This document shows positions 1 to 9,952 of a DNA stretch of 37,997 bases, piece after piece; position 1 is the stretch's first letter; each line of letters opens with the position of its first letter. The stretch comes from Ichthyophonus hoferi. Taxonomy: Eukaryota > Opisthokonta > Ichthyosporea > Ichthyophonida > Ichthyophonidae. Below the pieces are notes generated by a model. The model was not told the DNA's origin. It did no database searches and was given only the letters and a program-made list of their open reading frames with translations. The stretch spans positions 1,336-39,332 of the forward strand of contig NAOQ01000285.1 of NCBI GenBank assembly GCA_002751075.1. The letters are read 5' to 3'. Position numbers and translations under genes: made by a program.

Positions 1-204
1 TCAGAGACATGGGATCAATTTTTGTGCCTTAAGTCCTATCAGATACGCGAACTCTATATTGGTAACATGAAAGCCTTTTAAAAAAGGTAGTGGACATTCA
101 ATGGTTCATCTTACTAAAAGGAAATGGACATTTACTCTTGTTAATACAGGAATATTTAATTAATTTGGGTATTTCATTATATAGCTATAAATATTTAATG
201 GCTT

Positions 205-520
205 TAGTAATTATTAATAAGTGTAATTTGGAAAAATAGTACAATCTATTAGTGCTGAATGACAAACCAAGGTCATCGATTAAAATTGAATTAGCCAACA
301 GCAGAAGTCCTGTGACCAATGAGTTATTTCAGATCATATGTTTTTGGGTCTAGATTAGACTAGACTACTCAACCCTATGGCATCCTGCCTAAAGCAAGTC
401 CTACTGACTTAAAAGTCTTGACATAACTGTAGTCCGTGTCAGGATAGGGACACGTTAAAACGCCCCCTAATTTGGTATTCCCTCTCCTTCTAAATGAACA
501 TATATTACACGGACTCTTCC
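205..520 (+). repeat. Repeat A, copy 1 (diverged, about 0.3 kb)
   Basis: This block aligns by eye, with many differences, to 14235-14545, 19150-19385 and 19455-19765. Shared landmarks are a 'caatctattggtg'-like start, an 'attagccaa/atcagccaatgg' segment, 'catttcagatc', and an end with 'cgttaaaacgcccc' followed by 'ctctccttctaaa'. No open frame is shared between copies, so it is probably non-coding. It may be an old dispersed element or part of the duplicated CAP-gene flank, and I cannot tell which. Limits are approximate. Confidence 0.7.
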
Positions 521-627
521 GTCTCTAATTATTGCCAGCACACATAAATATATTCTATTAGATGAACATACGGTTCTTGGCCAGCAAACTATAATCATCG
601 CATTTTATTGTAACTTTTAGTACTGTA

Positions 628-897
628 TTGGTTTATGAATACGACAATCAGTACTTCGATCTTTTGTCCTTCCAGGAGCCAGAGAACTGTTTACTAATGT
701 TAGATATTTATAGTAGTTCTTATTTAAATAACAATGTAGAACCGCTTGCATATTGGTTACATTGTGCAACAAATATATTAGCACCTAAGCCCATAAAAAT
801 GTTGATTACCTCTGAATTAGAACATTGGTATTATTACTACTGCTGGTTACCCAGTGGGTCTACGTATGCGCCTTCTATAGGACCTCTACCAATTTAA
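628..897 (+). other. Coding-like fragment related to 2414-2725, function unknown
   Basis: An 89-codon open stretch ends just downstream (3' side) of CAP-1 on the opposite strand. Its translation resembles that of 2414-2725: YLNNNVEPL against YLPNNLVPL, then LAPKPIK against FAPKRIK, then a run of tyrosines. The DNA also aligns at roughly 60% by eye. Two independent blocks that agree at protein level suggest remains of a once-coding sequence. I recognise no domain, signal peptide or membrane segment, and could not link it to a known family. It is unlikely to be a working gene on its own. Confidence 0.45.
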
Positions 898-971
898 CTG
901 GATCTTAATCACAGATCTGATCCACTAGTTTTTACAAATGGTAGCCTGCAAGAGCAATAATTATATACCAC

Positions 972-1682
972 TTATTCACAGCTAGTGCAGAGCCCTTCAA
1001 AGCAACTTGAATCAGATTTGGGGCATTTACTACAAGCTTCGCCGTAGATGACATATGGACTCATTTTCCCAGTGTACCAATCAATCATGTTTCCTGCTGG
1101 TGCATAATTGCACAACGTGCCATATTTCTCAGTCCACCAACAGCCCACCCTGCTTGTTGTGGCCCACATGACCTGTGAGAAGTGACCCCATGCTTCATAG
1201 TTAGACGCTTCCTTGCAATGAGTCATAGCGTAGTGAAGCTGTGCTTCGTTCAGGGCTGCTTTGGGATCTAAGTTATTTGTGTTAGCAATCCATCTCTCAC
1301 GTTCACTGCACCCATTAGGATCACCATAAGGCCACTTGCACTCTGTCCAGCCCCATATCGCTTGGTCTGGTTGTCCACTCCACCAGTTTGCGCCAACACC
1401 ATCGCTTGGGTCACCACCACACTCTTTATAGTCCTCACTTGCATGTGGGTTGTGGTTTTTAAATTCCCCATTAGGAGATTTTTCAATATATCCTCTTGCC
1501 ACGCATTCTAACTTCGGATCATACACCAATTCCAACATATTTGCTGCCGGAATTGTCCTTCGTGCCGCATTGTGCTGTTCCAAGATGGTATTCCTCGTCT
1601 CCTCAGTCATCTGTGCATGAGCCGTTGAGCCTGCTAATGCAATAATGGAAAGTGCCACAGTGGAAATAACTTGTGTGGCCAT
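972..1682 (-). CDS. CAP-1: secreted CAP/SCP (PR-1-like) domain protein, single exon
   Basis: A 236-aa single-exon gene. I start it at the second ATG of the open frame (1682), because its context, CTTATCACAATG, and the next residues (ISTVALSIIALAG) are shared with CAP-2. A signal peptide of about 22 residues ends near AHA. The CAP domain follows: QHNAARR near the N-terminus, CAP1 signature GHFSQVMW, CAP2 signature LCNYAPAGN, then a short Cys-rich tail (CSKCP, CFEGLC). CAP proteins are extracellular, and many bind lipids or sterols or act in secretion and immunity; the ligand here is unknown. The canonical VGEN motif reads VGAN, so one cavity glutamate is missing, while the GHF histidine is kept. 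There are no introns, unlike the conserved genes nearby. It is an inverted relative of CAP-2 and CAP-3. Confidence 0.93.
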   Translation of the reverse strand: MATQVISTVALSIIALAGSTAHAQMTEETRNTILEQHNAARRTIPAANMLELVYDPKLECVARGYIEKSPNGEFKNHNPHASEDYKECGGDPSDGVGANWWSGQPDQAIWGWTECKWPYGDPNGCSERERWIANTNNLDPKAALNEAQLHYAMTHCKEASNYEAWGHFSQVMWATTSRVGCWWTEKYGTLCNYAPAGNMIDWYTGKMSPYVIYGEACSKCPKSDSSCFEGLCTSCE

Positions 1683-1880
1683 TGTGATAAGAGTTGGGGG
1701 GTTATACCACACGTTTTTGGAGTGTTTCTTTTAGTTTTAATTGAAAACCTGAAATGTTCCAGTTAGTAAATGTACTAAAAGAATACGAAATGGTATACAA
1801 CTTTCAAGTTTTTATATGAGCAGCAATACTACTACACACACCGTGCTGTTCCAATCGCTAACAACAAGCACCTAAATGCA
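1683..1880 (-). promoter_or_regulatory. CAP-1 promoter: inverted CCAAT box plus TATA box
   Basis: On the minus strand ATTGG lies at 1851-1855, TATAAA at 1811-1816 followed by AACTTG, and CTTATCACA sits just before the ATG. CAP-2 and CAP-3 have the same elements in the same order. The TATA-to-ATG distance is about 134 bp here, against 129 and 131 bp there. A further stretch upstream, with TTCTAATTGGCAT on the minus strand near 1890-1910, is also shared with 14800-14820. These elements outlast the divergence of the surrounding sequence, so functional constraint is plausible. Confidence 0.7.
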
Positions 1881-2249
1881 ACATTGTATGCCAATTAGAA
1901 TGTTTATCTAAAGAAGCAGGGGACTATTGGAGGATTAGATTTACCAGTGCCTATCCCTGAATGGTATGCGAATAGGTAGAACTAAAGACTCCCAATTGTA
2001 TCGTGACATCTAAAAGGACTGTTTTTCATATGGAAATAGCCCTTAGATTACCAACCAAACTGCTGGGGTAAATATAGATCAGGATGACCTACGTATTTCG
2101 AGTTCATTTACTGTTGGTCGCCAGCATCGCTACAAAAAAAAATAGCATTTTTAATAAATAATAAAAAAATAATAAAAATAATAGATTAAAAATAAAAAAT
2201 AAAAATTGGCCTTCATTTTTAAAGAAAAAAATCATGTTGAGAATATTTG

Positions 2250-2320
2250 ATAGATGCGGGAGCGTCCCTGTGACCCATTCCATACTTACTAGAATATGGC
2301 ACCAATTATTCCGCTCATAC
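2250..2320 (-). repeat. Repeat A, inverted fragment
   Basis: The reverse complement of 2251-2275 reads 'gggtcacagggacgctcccg...', matching the end of repeat A copies (for example 'ggtcgcagggacgctcctg' near 19350). It lies upstream of CAP-1 in the orientation repeat A has upstream of CAP-2. This supports CAP-1 having been duplicated, inverted, together with its upstream flank. Confidence 0.55.
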
Positions 2321-2413
2321 ATCAATTGGTAATTGTGGCATAACTACTAAGTTCTTGTAAACGATATGCAAAAACACTTTGCAATTTATATATGTGTAAT
2401 ATACATAGTTATT

Positions 2414-2725
2414 GTAATTGATAATAGTTTTTATTTACCTAATAACTTAGTTCCACTTAATGATGGTTCACATTATGCAATCTCTACATTTGCACCAAAG
2501 CGCATCAAAGCATCTATACTACCTACATTAGAATAGGATTATAATTATTACCATCACTTACTTAGAGAATTGGTATATGAGCCTTCAGTAAGTACTCTAG
2601 CGCAACAACCGAGTCTTCAAGACAATTCTAATCAAACATCTACTACTACATATCGATCAATCATCTTTGATTGTCATTTAACACCAATAAATTGCACAAA
2701 CTATTTTTCCAGACTACATATGTAA
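2414..2725 (+). other. Coding-like fragment related to 628-897, interrupted
   Basis: A mostly open frame of about 100 codons, interrupted, ends in a stop after NYFSRLHM. Its first half matches the 628-897 translation (YLPNNLVPL, FAPKRIK). Its last 20 or so codons recur after CAP-3 (17800-17875), ending in the same NYFSRLHM, and appear in worn form at 18960-19030. Recurrence of an amino-acid string just before a stop suggests this was coding. No family is recognised. It could also be a worn C-terminal exon or a transposon remnant. Confidence 0.45.
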
Positions 2726-2800
2726 AAATAATTGCTAATAATATTTAATGATTGATTATAGCTATATATGGAAATGCCTGCATTAATTAAATGTCATTAT
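2675..2800 (+). repeat. Repeat B, copy 1
   Basis: A segment starting 'catttaacaccaata' and running through 'aactatttttcc(a/c)gactacatatgt' and 'aataatatttaatgatt' is repeated at 17785-17925 and 18905-19105. A short inverted piece at 2845-2895 matches the 'cacacggtcaggtgtaggt' stretch at 14045-14065. Its first part overlaps the coding-like fragment ending at 2725. Confidence 0.65.
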
Positions 2801-4099
2801 AACAACTACTTCAGTCCCCTAATATGATCGATATGGCTCAAGATTGCAGAACTACCAGTATAGGCACCACACCTACGCCTGTCGGTGTGATTGTTATTGT
2901 CTTGGATGCTAGTCATTTAAGTAACATGCAAAAATAAGACCATACATTTAGGTGTTTTTTTTTATCCAAGTAGGTAAAAATTTCACATCGTTAGAGTACA
3001 GGAATAGAATAATTATTTAATGAGCTTTTATGTTAGGCGCATTGCTCTAGCAATGGAACACTTAGTATTCGTACGGTATATTTATTCTCTGACGATAACA
3101 GTACGAAGCGTAAATTCATGGTATTGGCTTATATATGGTTATGCCTTTTTGGTAGTCTTAAACGATTTGAAAGTGCACATTTTCTTTTCTCTGTATTATT
3201 CTTATCTGTGTCTTTAAAAAAATTATTGGCTTTTAATCATTCTTTGTGTTACATATGAGTGTAAAGCAAGCGCACATGTTCTAGTTTATAATACATAATT
3301 ATGCATGTAAGTCATATTAATAAAGTGAAATATAGCGTGAACAATATCAACCACTATAAAATCAAAATTTGAGAAAGTGCTGCACTCACCTCTAAAATGA
3401 TAGAGAAAAAATATTGAACAACAATTTCGTGAAGCCGGGATCTAAATGTCAAAAATATGGACGGATTGGAGAGATACCTTGTCGATTTCAGTTTGTGTAT
3501 TAATTTTATCACCCTTGTTCAGGATGGTAGCCGGTTATGGCAAGCATGAATTAGGAATGAAAATTATATTGTCTTTATTATGTATCAATACAAATTCAAG
3601 AGTCCCTAATATGTCTCGGAGAGAAGTTTTATATATTTGTTAAATGCAGCATTTTATGTATAGAATACTTCATACCTATCACTATAACTATAATTTTACT
3701 TGTTGGATATGTGGCCATATTTGCTATATCTATGTAAAAAAGTTTAAAACGCATGCAACAAAGAAGCTGGTCTACAATACTTTGTTAATACTATTTGGCT
3801 TCCACTTGATAAAAAGGTAATAAAAGAAGTAACACAATTGAGCAGATAATAATAATTAGCTATAAAATATGGTGTATACGTGTAGCATATTAGTCAGTAT
3901 TACAAATAAATTCCACTCGCTAAATCCGATCGGTGGATAGAATAAAAACAGTTTATTGGATAAATACCACTGGTTTTTAATATTCATGTTGCGAGTTATA
4001 CATATGTATTACTTAAACTATATCAATAATAAACACTACTTTTAGAAAAACGTACAGATAAGACTGTAACATATAGGGAATGTATTGGTTATTATAAAT
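2801..4099. other. Intergenic, no gene recognised
   Basis: AT-rich sequence between the CAP-1 flank and RWDD2. Two open stretches of 65 codons (3020-3217 and 3446-3643) have no signal peptide, known motif or splice-site support. Apart from the inverted piece at 2845-2895 I see no clear repeat. The last few hundred bases should hold the RWDD2 promoter; a CCAAT-like ATTGG lies just upstream of its ATG near 4084. Confidence 0.5.
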
Positions 4100-4492
4100 A
4101 TGGATAATCTGCAGATTCAGTTGGATGAAGTGGAGCTACTCCTAGCCATGTTTTCTAGTGAAGTTGACCTAGACCATGATGCACTGGAAGAGGTAGTAGG
4201 GTAGAGGCGGAGTGGTTAATATAAAAACAGAAACAATAGTGAATCCTTACCGTTTGACATAAAATCAGTCAATATAAGCACTTAAGTGCTTATGCACACA
4301 CCCATATATATATTGAGGAACAAGAATAGCTGACCTTTTTATTTATTTATTAATTACAGGTTACAGAACTTGTACAGTCAGGTGTAGAGGTAAACATTCC
4401 TTATTGTCCACCTAGCTACCATATCCTGTAACCTTTCTTGCATGAACGTTATTATATATTGACACTATTTTGTTCTTTTTTATTATTTTTTG

Positions 4493-4526
<34 letters not shown>

Positions 4527-7500
4527 TCACCATCATACGGATACTATCTATGTCTTTTTTCTATTACTTTTTTATTACTTGTGTATATATTAATAGTTGA
4601 CGAGTTGTCTTTTGTAAATGCATCAGATATACGTATAATTGAAGATATATAATTTTATATCGATCGTATTTGTTAAGCGTGGTTTAAATCAGTTGCAACC
4701 TATACCTTCTTAATTCCAATGTAACCTCACATACAGGAGGTATCCTGCAGCTGTCCAAGAATAAACTTTGTTATATTACTCCGAATTACCGATGTTGAGA
4801 CTTCAGGTGAGTAAATTTCCTTGTATGACCTAGTTAGAACACTCAAGGATTATGCTATAGAATGAATCAAGTGACCTAGGTCCTGCTTTCCTTCTCTCCT
4901 GCATATGCCTATAAACTGTTGTCAGTCGTATAACCAAATGTAGTTGTAGTGTATCAAATCCTTTCTTCAGCCTCGCCGTCTTACTATAATATTATACTAA
5001 TACATGACTCTAGATATACATATATGACAATTTGATATAATACTTCGGCTCCTGCAACGTATTTTATGTTATTATCAAACCGTTTACCTGGGTCTCCATA
5101 AGTGTTTAAATAAACAACATAATGATATTCATAAAAAATAATGAGTTAAAAGCACAGGGAATAAATAATAGCAAGCATCCTGCACTCTGCACTGTAAACA
5201 CATCAACCAATCATTAGCATTTTGCAGATCGAGTGATTGAGGCCTCTATCCATTGTCGTCTTCCTACTCTTTATCCTGCAGTGCTTCCATTGGTTACAGT
5301 AAGTTGTCCAGTTATGGCGAGGGAAGGCCTACGATCCTTAGTTCAAGAATGTATGTTTCTATGCGTGATTTGAACTATCCAATCACCGTTATTGCTTGTC
5401 ACAGTCCCATTACCAACCAATATTTTTCTTACATTATCTTGGATTACACCTAGTGATACAGTGACGTACTCCCTGATTCCTCGTGGCTCTTGGCTCTGCC
5501 CTCTTTCTTTTTTATTACTTCATTCATGTCAGCCTATCTTATTATCTTGTTTTTTCCCCTACCAATTCCCTTCACGCACATTTTATATCATCTTCCTCTA
5601 TATATAATATACCTCCCTCTCCTCGCCTTTATCTTACAGTGGATAACTATATGACCAGCCTGCAACCCGGTGAGCCCAGTGTAGTGACTATTATCCAATG
5701 GCTTCAGACTGAGCTGCCTGTATTCTATGAGAAGTTCAAACGTGACACTACTATAAGTTGGTTGGCATATATAGTCTGATGGCTTTATCTTTCTGTCTCT
5801 CCTTCTCTTTCTCTTTTACTTTCTTTGTTCTTTTTGGCTTTTGCTACTAGTATTAGTGTTATTTATTTTATGTAGTTTGAATACACTATAAAGTATGTAT
5901 ATTCACCACATAATGGTTAGGGTAGAAAGAACAACATATGTGAAGAATAGGTTATCGTGCTTCTTGTAGGCCTGATATGTAACATACCTATCCTTGCAAC
6001 AGGAAATGTTGGGTTAGCGTTGCCTTAGTTTCTAACGTGTACATTGTATATACACGACATTCTATATCATCATTCTGTTTAGGACTGTAGGCTTGGGGCT
6101 GCAGTTATGAAAGCGCACTGATAGGTTACTGACATAATTAGACCTATATACATAAAAAGATGTTTAGAGTCTTCAGGTGTATGTATCCCGATCTATAATA
6201 ACTGTGCATTGGTATTTGTAACGGGATGCAGGAGGAGGAATGCAGGTAGGATAGCAAATAATACAAGGTGTTGTTAAAGATACTAAATAGGGGGGAAATG
6301 TGTATATGTATATGTATATATGGATCTATCTAAGACGTGTGCCTTTGTACAGCCAACCAAACTATATTAGACAACAAGGAGAGTGTGAAAGACAGCTCTA
6401 TGGTTCGACAGTGGGTATGGTTCCATCATATTCGTAACATTAATAAACGACGACATATAAAGAATTGGACTAGGGAGCTGGGCTTGAAGGGTTTTGTAAA
6501 GATAGGAAAGGTAGGTGCCCTTGAATATATTTGATGGTGTTGTGTTGATGCGATAGTATGACTTTTATTGTAGAACATTGACTTATGAGAGATGTTTTAT
6601 TATTATTTTCTTACGTTGTGAATCTCAAGAGAGTGGAGTTGAGGCTTATATATATATATCAAGAAATTGATTTGTTGCATTAGAAGGGATTGAAACAGTG
6701 GAATGTAATATAGTGTAATGGAATATAGTGAAATATAATATAGTATAGTGTAATATAGTGTAATATAATATAATATAGTGTAATATAGTGTAATGTAATA
6801 TAGTGAGACTCGGTGGACGTAGGTCGGTCTGTTGATCAGATGACTATTAGTATCTGAGCCAGATTATTTCTTTCCCGTTATATTCTATTATACATCAGTC
6901 TTACAACACATACCCCTTACAGCCTGGTGTGTTGTGTGTTGAGGGAGATGCACAACAAGTAGGTTTGATTATTAAAAGATTGTCTGCGTTGTCATGGCAA
7001 CGGATGGTTCAAAAGGACAGGTAGGAATAGTTGACTCTATTTATATTACATCATTACCCGTGCAGTGTACTAAAACTTTGTGAGGAAACAGAATATCTCT
7101 CTTTTCTTTTTCCTTTTTTTATTTTATTCAGCTCTTTGTGTGTATTTATGATTTGTCCAATAGAATCTTTATTATCAATTACCAGGATTTCAAGGCTTGC
7201 TGTTGGTCCGTTTATTAGAATTACAAATTTATTTATGAATTATATGACACAGGGACGTGCTAAAGGAAGAACAAGAGATCTCCGTATTGCAGGTGTGTAA
7301 ATATATCGTAGTATAGCATGATAGTCAGAGTTGAAGCCTTTATACACACTACAAACGACAAGTGCTATTTATTATTTATTACACGTGTACTGTATTAGGA
7401 CTATTATACCGAAAGCATAAATTGGTTTATATATTGTTTTCTACTATTGGAGCAACGGCTTGATCTCTACACTCTTTAATTTTAAAACCCAATTTTTACT

Positions 7501-7929
7501 GTAATGTACATAAATAAATCTACCCTCTTATTCTAAGCGTATATTATCACGTACTAAATTTCCCTATCCATCCCACCCAGTCGTGCTCTTGCAACGGTAC
7601 ATAAAATCCCATGTGTGTGTACAGTGTACAAATGTATCTTATAGTAAATCACACTATTTTTGAAACGGACAGCAACAACTCATTGACCTATTAACATAAA
7701 CATATTTCCTCAAGTCTCTCGCAGTCAAACGTTTAAAATCCCGTACACCCATACACCAGTGTATTCTCACAATCTAACCATGTCTACTATGCATTAGGGC
7801 CCAATATTCACCAAATTCGAAGAGCTAGAGACAGTAGAATGCGGGGAAGTCGCCTTGTGGCTAAAACCCACCGGCCTAATGAGTACATTCTATTCAGTAA
7901 TAGGCATGGATGTTAAGTGCGATATATGA
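4100..7929 (+). CDS. RWDD2: RWD domain-containing protein 2 (RWDD2A/B-like), 9 exons
   Basis: Exons: 4100-4192, 4360-4389, 4737-4806, 5228-5350, 5640-5756, 6353-6510, 6923-7020, 7253-7292, 7798-7929. All introns are GT-AG and phases join exactly to 286 aa, close to vertebrate RWDD2A. The N-terminal RWD fold starts with a QLDEVELLLAMF helix and includes YPAVLP (about residue 84), the family's YPxxxP motif. The C-terminal DUF1115 half has WFHHIRNINKRRHIKNW (about 167-183), GFVKIGKPGVLCVEG, and ends with FEELETVE...GLMSTFYSVIGM, matching the family's final segment. RWD folds mediate protein-protein contacts; the cellular role of RWDD2 is poorly known. Exon 2 is only 30 bp and exon 8 only 40 bp. 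The exon 4 donor (GTATGT at 5351) was preferred over an earlier GTAAGT at 5299 because the coding match continues past the latter. Confidence 0.95.
4493..4520. repeat. (AT)n microsatellite in RWDD2 intron 2
   Basis: About 14 uninterrupted AT units. Similar AT runs occur at 9929-9951, 14561-14589, 21356-21371, 22483-22507 and the right edge. Confidence 0.95.
6703..6806 (+). repeat. TATAGTGTA-type degenerate tandem repeat in RWDD2 intron 6
   Basis: Irregular repeats of 'aatatagtgta' with shorter variants fill about 100 bp of the intron between 6510 and 6923. A related motif recurs in ILKAP introns (25370-25410 and 26769-26876). Confidence 0.85.
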
Positions 7930-8039
7930 TAACTAATAACATGCAAAATTTGTTCAGTGGTCAAAGTCTGCCCTGCGTTACACTTCGCTTGAGCATAAAC
8001 ATACGATGGTAATTATTTTATAATAATTCTCCATCTTAA

Positions 8040-8045
8040 AATAAA
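8040..8045 (+). terminator. Possible polyadenylation signal of RWDD2
   Basis: AATAAA lies 111 bp past the RWDD2 stop codon, in an AT-rich stretch. It is the first canonical hexamer I noticed downstream. No cDNA evidence is available. Confidence 0.45.
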
Positions 8046-9455
8046 TCAATTTAAAAGTATGATACTAATATGTTTAGTTTGACTCTGTGCTAACAAATCA
8101 TGAATACCAATAAGCCCATTTAAAGCTGGTTGTAGATGGATATGTTGTGAGTGCTTGTCATAGACACTACTGGTATTTATGTTCTGCTATTTCAAGCCGT
8201 AGTTTATATACTTAGCAGAGCTTATTGCTTTCATATTTGCTATTTGCAAGAATGCCTGTTTCGATGAAAAGTATTTTATGCTACCCCAATTAAAGGGGTC
8301 TGGCCTTAAACATAATGCGTTCTCCCTGCCATCGTACCCCTAGTACATTACAACTTACATATATAATATCTTGTCATCACATCAATTAGTGTAAAACGTG
8401 TGATCAAACTAAAACTATATCGCCCTATGAATTACATTGGAGTAATAAACTGTAGTGGAGGTCCTTGTACTACTCACTAAAACAACCTAAGTGTGTTGGG
8501 AAGGAATCGAGTGGAATTCAGGTACATGCTAATAGATAATAGCAGAAGTTAAGGATGTATAATATATTCGAAGCCTTCCCTTTCTCATGTTTTATTGCAT
8601 ATCTAGGCCTATGATTAATAACAGTATAATGCATTGCGCCGGTAAATAAGAAGGTTAAAATAAACCATTATTTTTTTAATATAGTTCGAAGAAAACACCA
8701 CTGGCCTGAGTATAGTCCAGGTATCGTCTTACACATACGACGTGTAAGAGGTATTAATGGTCTAATATCAGTTGTCATGTTGATACAACCTCGTACTGCA
8801 TGGGCCGAATTGCACACTAACTAGAAGAAATATAACTGTTGTGATAACTCAGAATGAGAGTATAAGTACTGTTAAAGTCATCCCTTTATTGCCATTTCTG
8901 GCCACGAGACCACCTAGTTCTTATCTTACTGTAAAACGAACTAACTGCAACACAATTATTTATAAAGTATGCGTTCTAGGGTCTTGTGAGGTCATTACAC
9001 AGTATTAATGCACCCGACCTTACTTAAATTCTGTCTTTATTTGTTTGGCGCAAATCATTCTTTTATAAGTTACCACGTCTCCTTTGCCCTGTCAGATGTA
9101 TACAGTAATGTACAATTCGATGAGGCCCATTCATTGGTGTATTAAAACCATTTGGGCGGATCTAATTGGTTTCAAAAGTTTAATACATGGGTAAAGTTAC
9201 CTAGTACAGAGCGAATATTAAACCAACCTAGCCCTAAAATCCTCACTGCCTATTGGTCACTTTACAATTAACCAGCACATACTGCACTGATATGATGCTG
9301 AATGTATATGAATGTATGTTCATATTCACATTATAACCCTGTGACAATACACACATGGCCATCCATACGATAACAGACAATCACGTGATCGATACTAGGG
9401 CAGCACTGGGTAGCTATATATAGATGCGTCAATAGTTCATCTCCCTATCTCCTCA
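8046..9455. other. Convergent intergenic region, nothing recognised
   Basis: This lies between the 3' ends of RWDD2 (+) and DYNLRB (-). I see no spliced coding match, RNA gene or clear repeat. It presumably holds both 3' UTRs. The length, about 1.4 kb, is larger than expected for two UTRs in such a compact locus. Confidence 0.5.
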
Positions 9456-9921
9456 TTATTTATCTTGTGGGTTTTGTACTACCACCAAAATGTATTCTTG
9501 CTCTGTGTGTTTTGTATTGTCAATATTATATTTTTATATATAGGTCAGCATTTATTGGCAAGGTTAATAACTCAAAGCAATTGTACATATTCAAGTATAC
9601 AAGTGGTGTGATTATCATTAATAATACAGGCACTGGCTGCCATCATTTAAATTTCCATAACAAACCATGTTAATATTAAATAGAAAATAGAAAAAATTAA
9701 AAAGGACTCAATAATAATGGGAGGAAACCACATTAAGAAGGTAGTGCCAAGAGATTGGCTAATAGGTTTGCACTTAACACACTTTAGTTACCTCATACTG
9801 CCTGCTGTATGACTGGTAATGTATAACATGATATGGATAGGGAGAGGGAGAGGACACAGTAAGGTATGACAAAACCAGAAAGGACAAAGGGTTAATATAT
9901 ACCCTATATATATACACACTA

Positions 9922-9952
<31 letters not shown>

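Noticed and set aside
1268-1486. 72-codon minus-strand frame
   Set aside because: Out-of-frame shadow of CAP-1.
9780-9850. Short alternative 3' ends for DYNLRB (exons ending near 9798 or 9735)
   Set aside because: They give tails unlike the family, whereas 9456-9502 gives EQEYILVVVQNP, a direct match.
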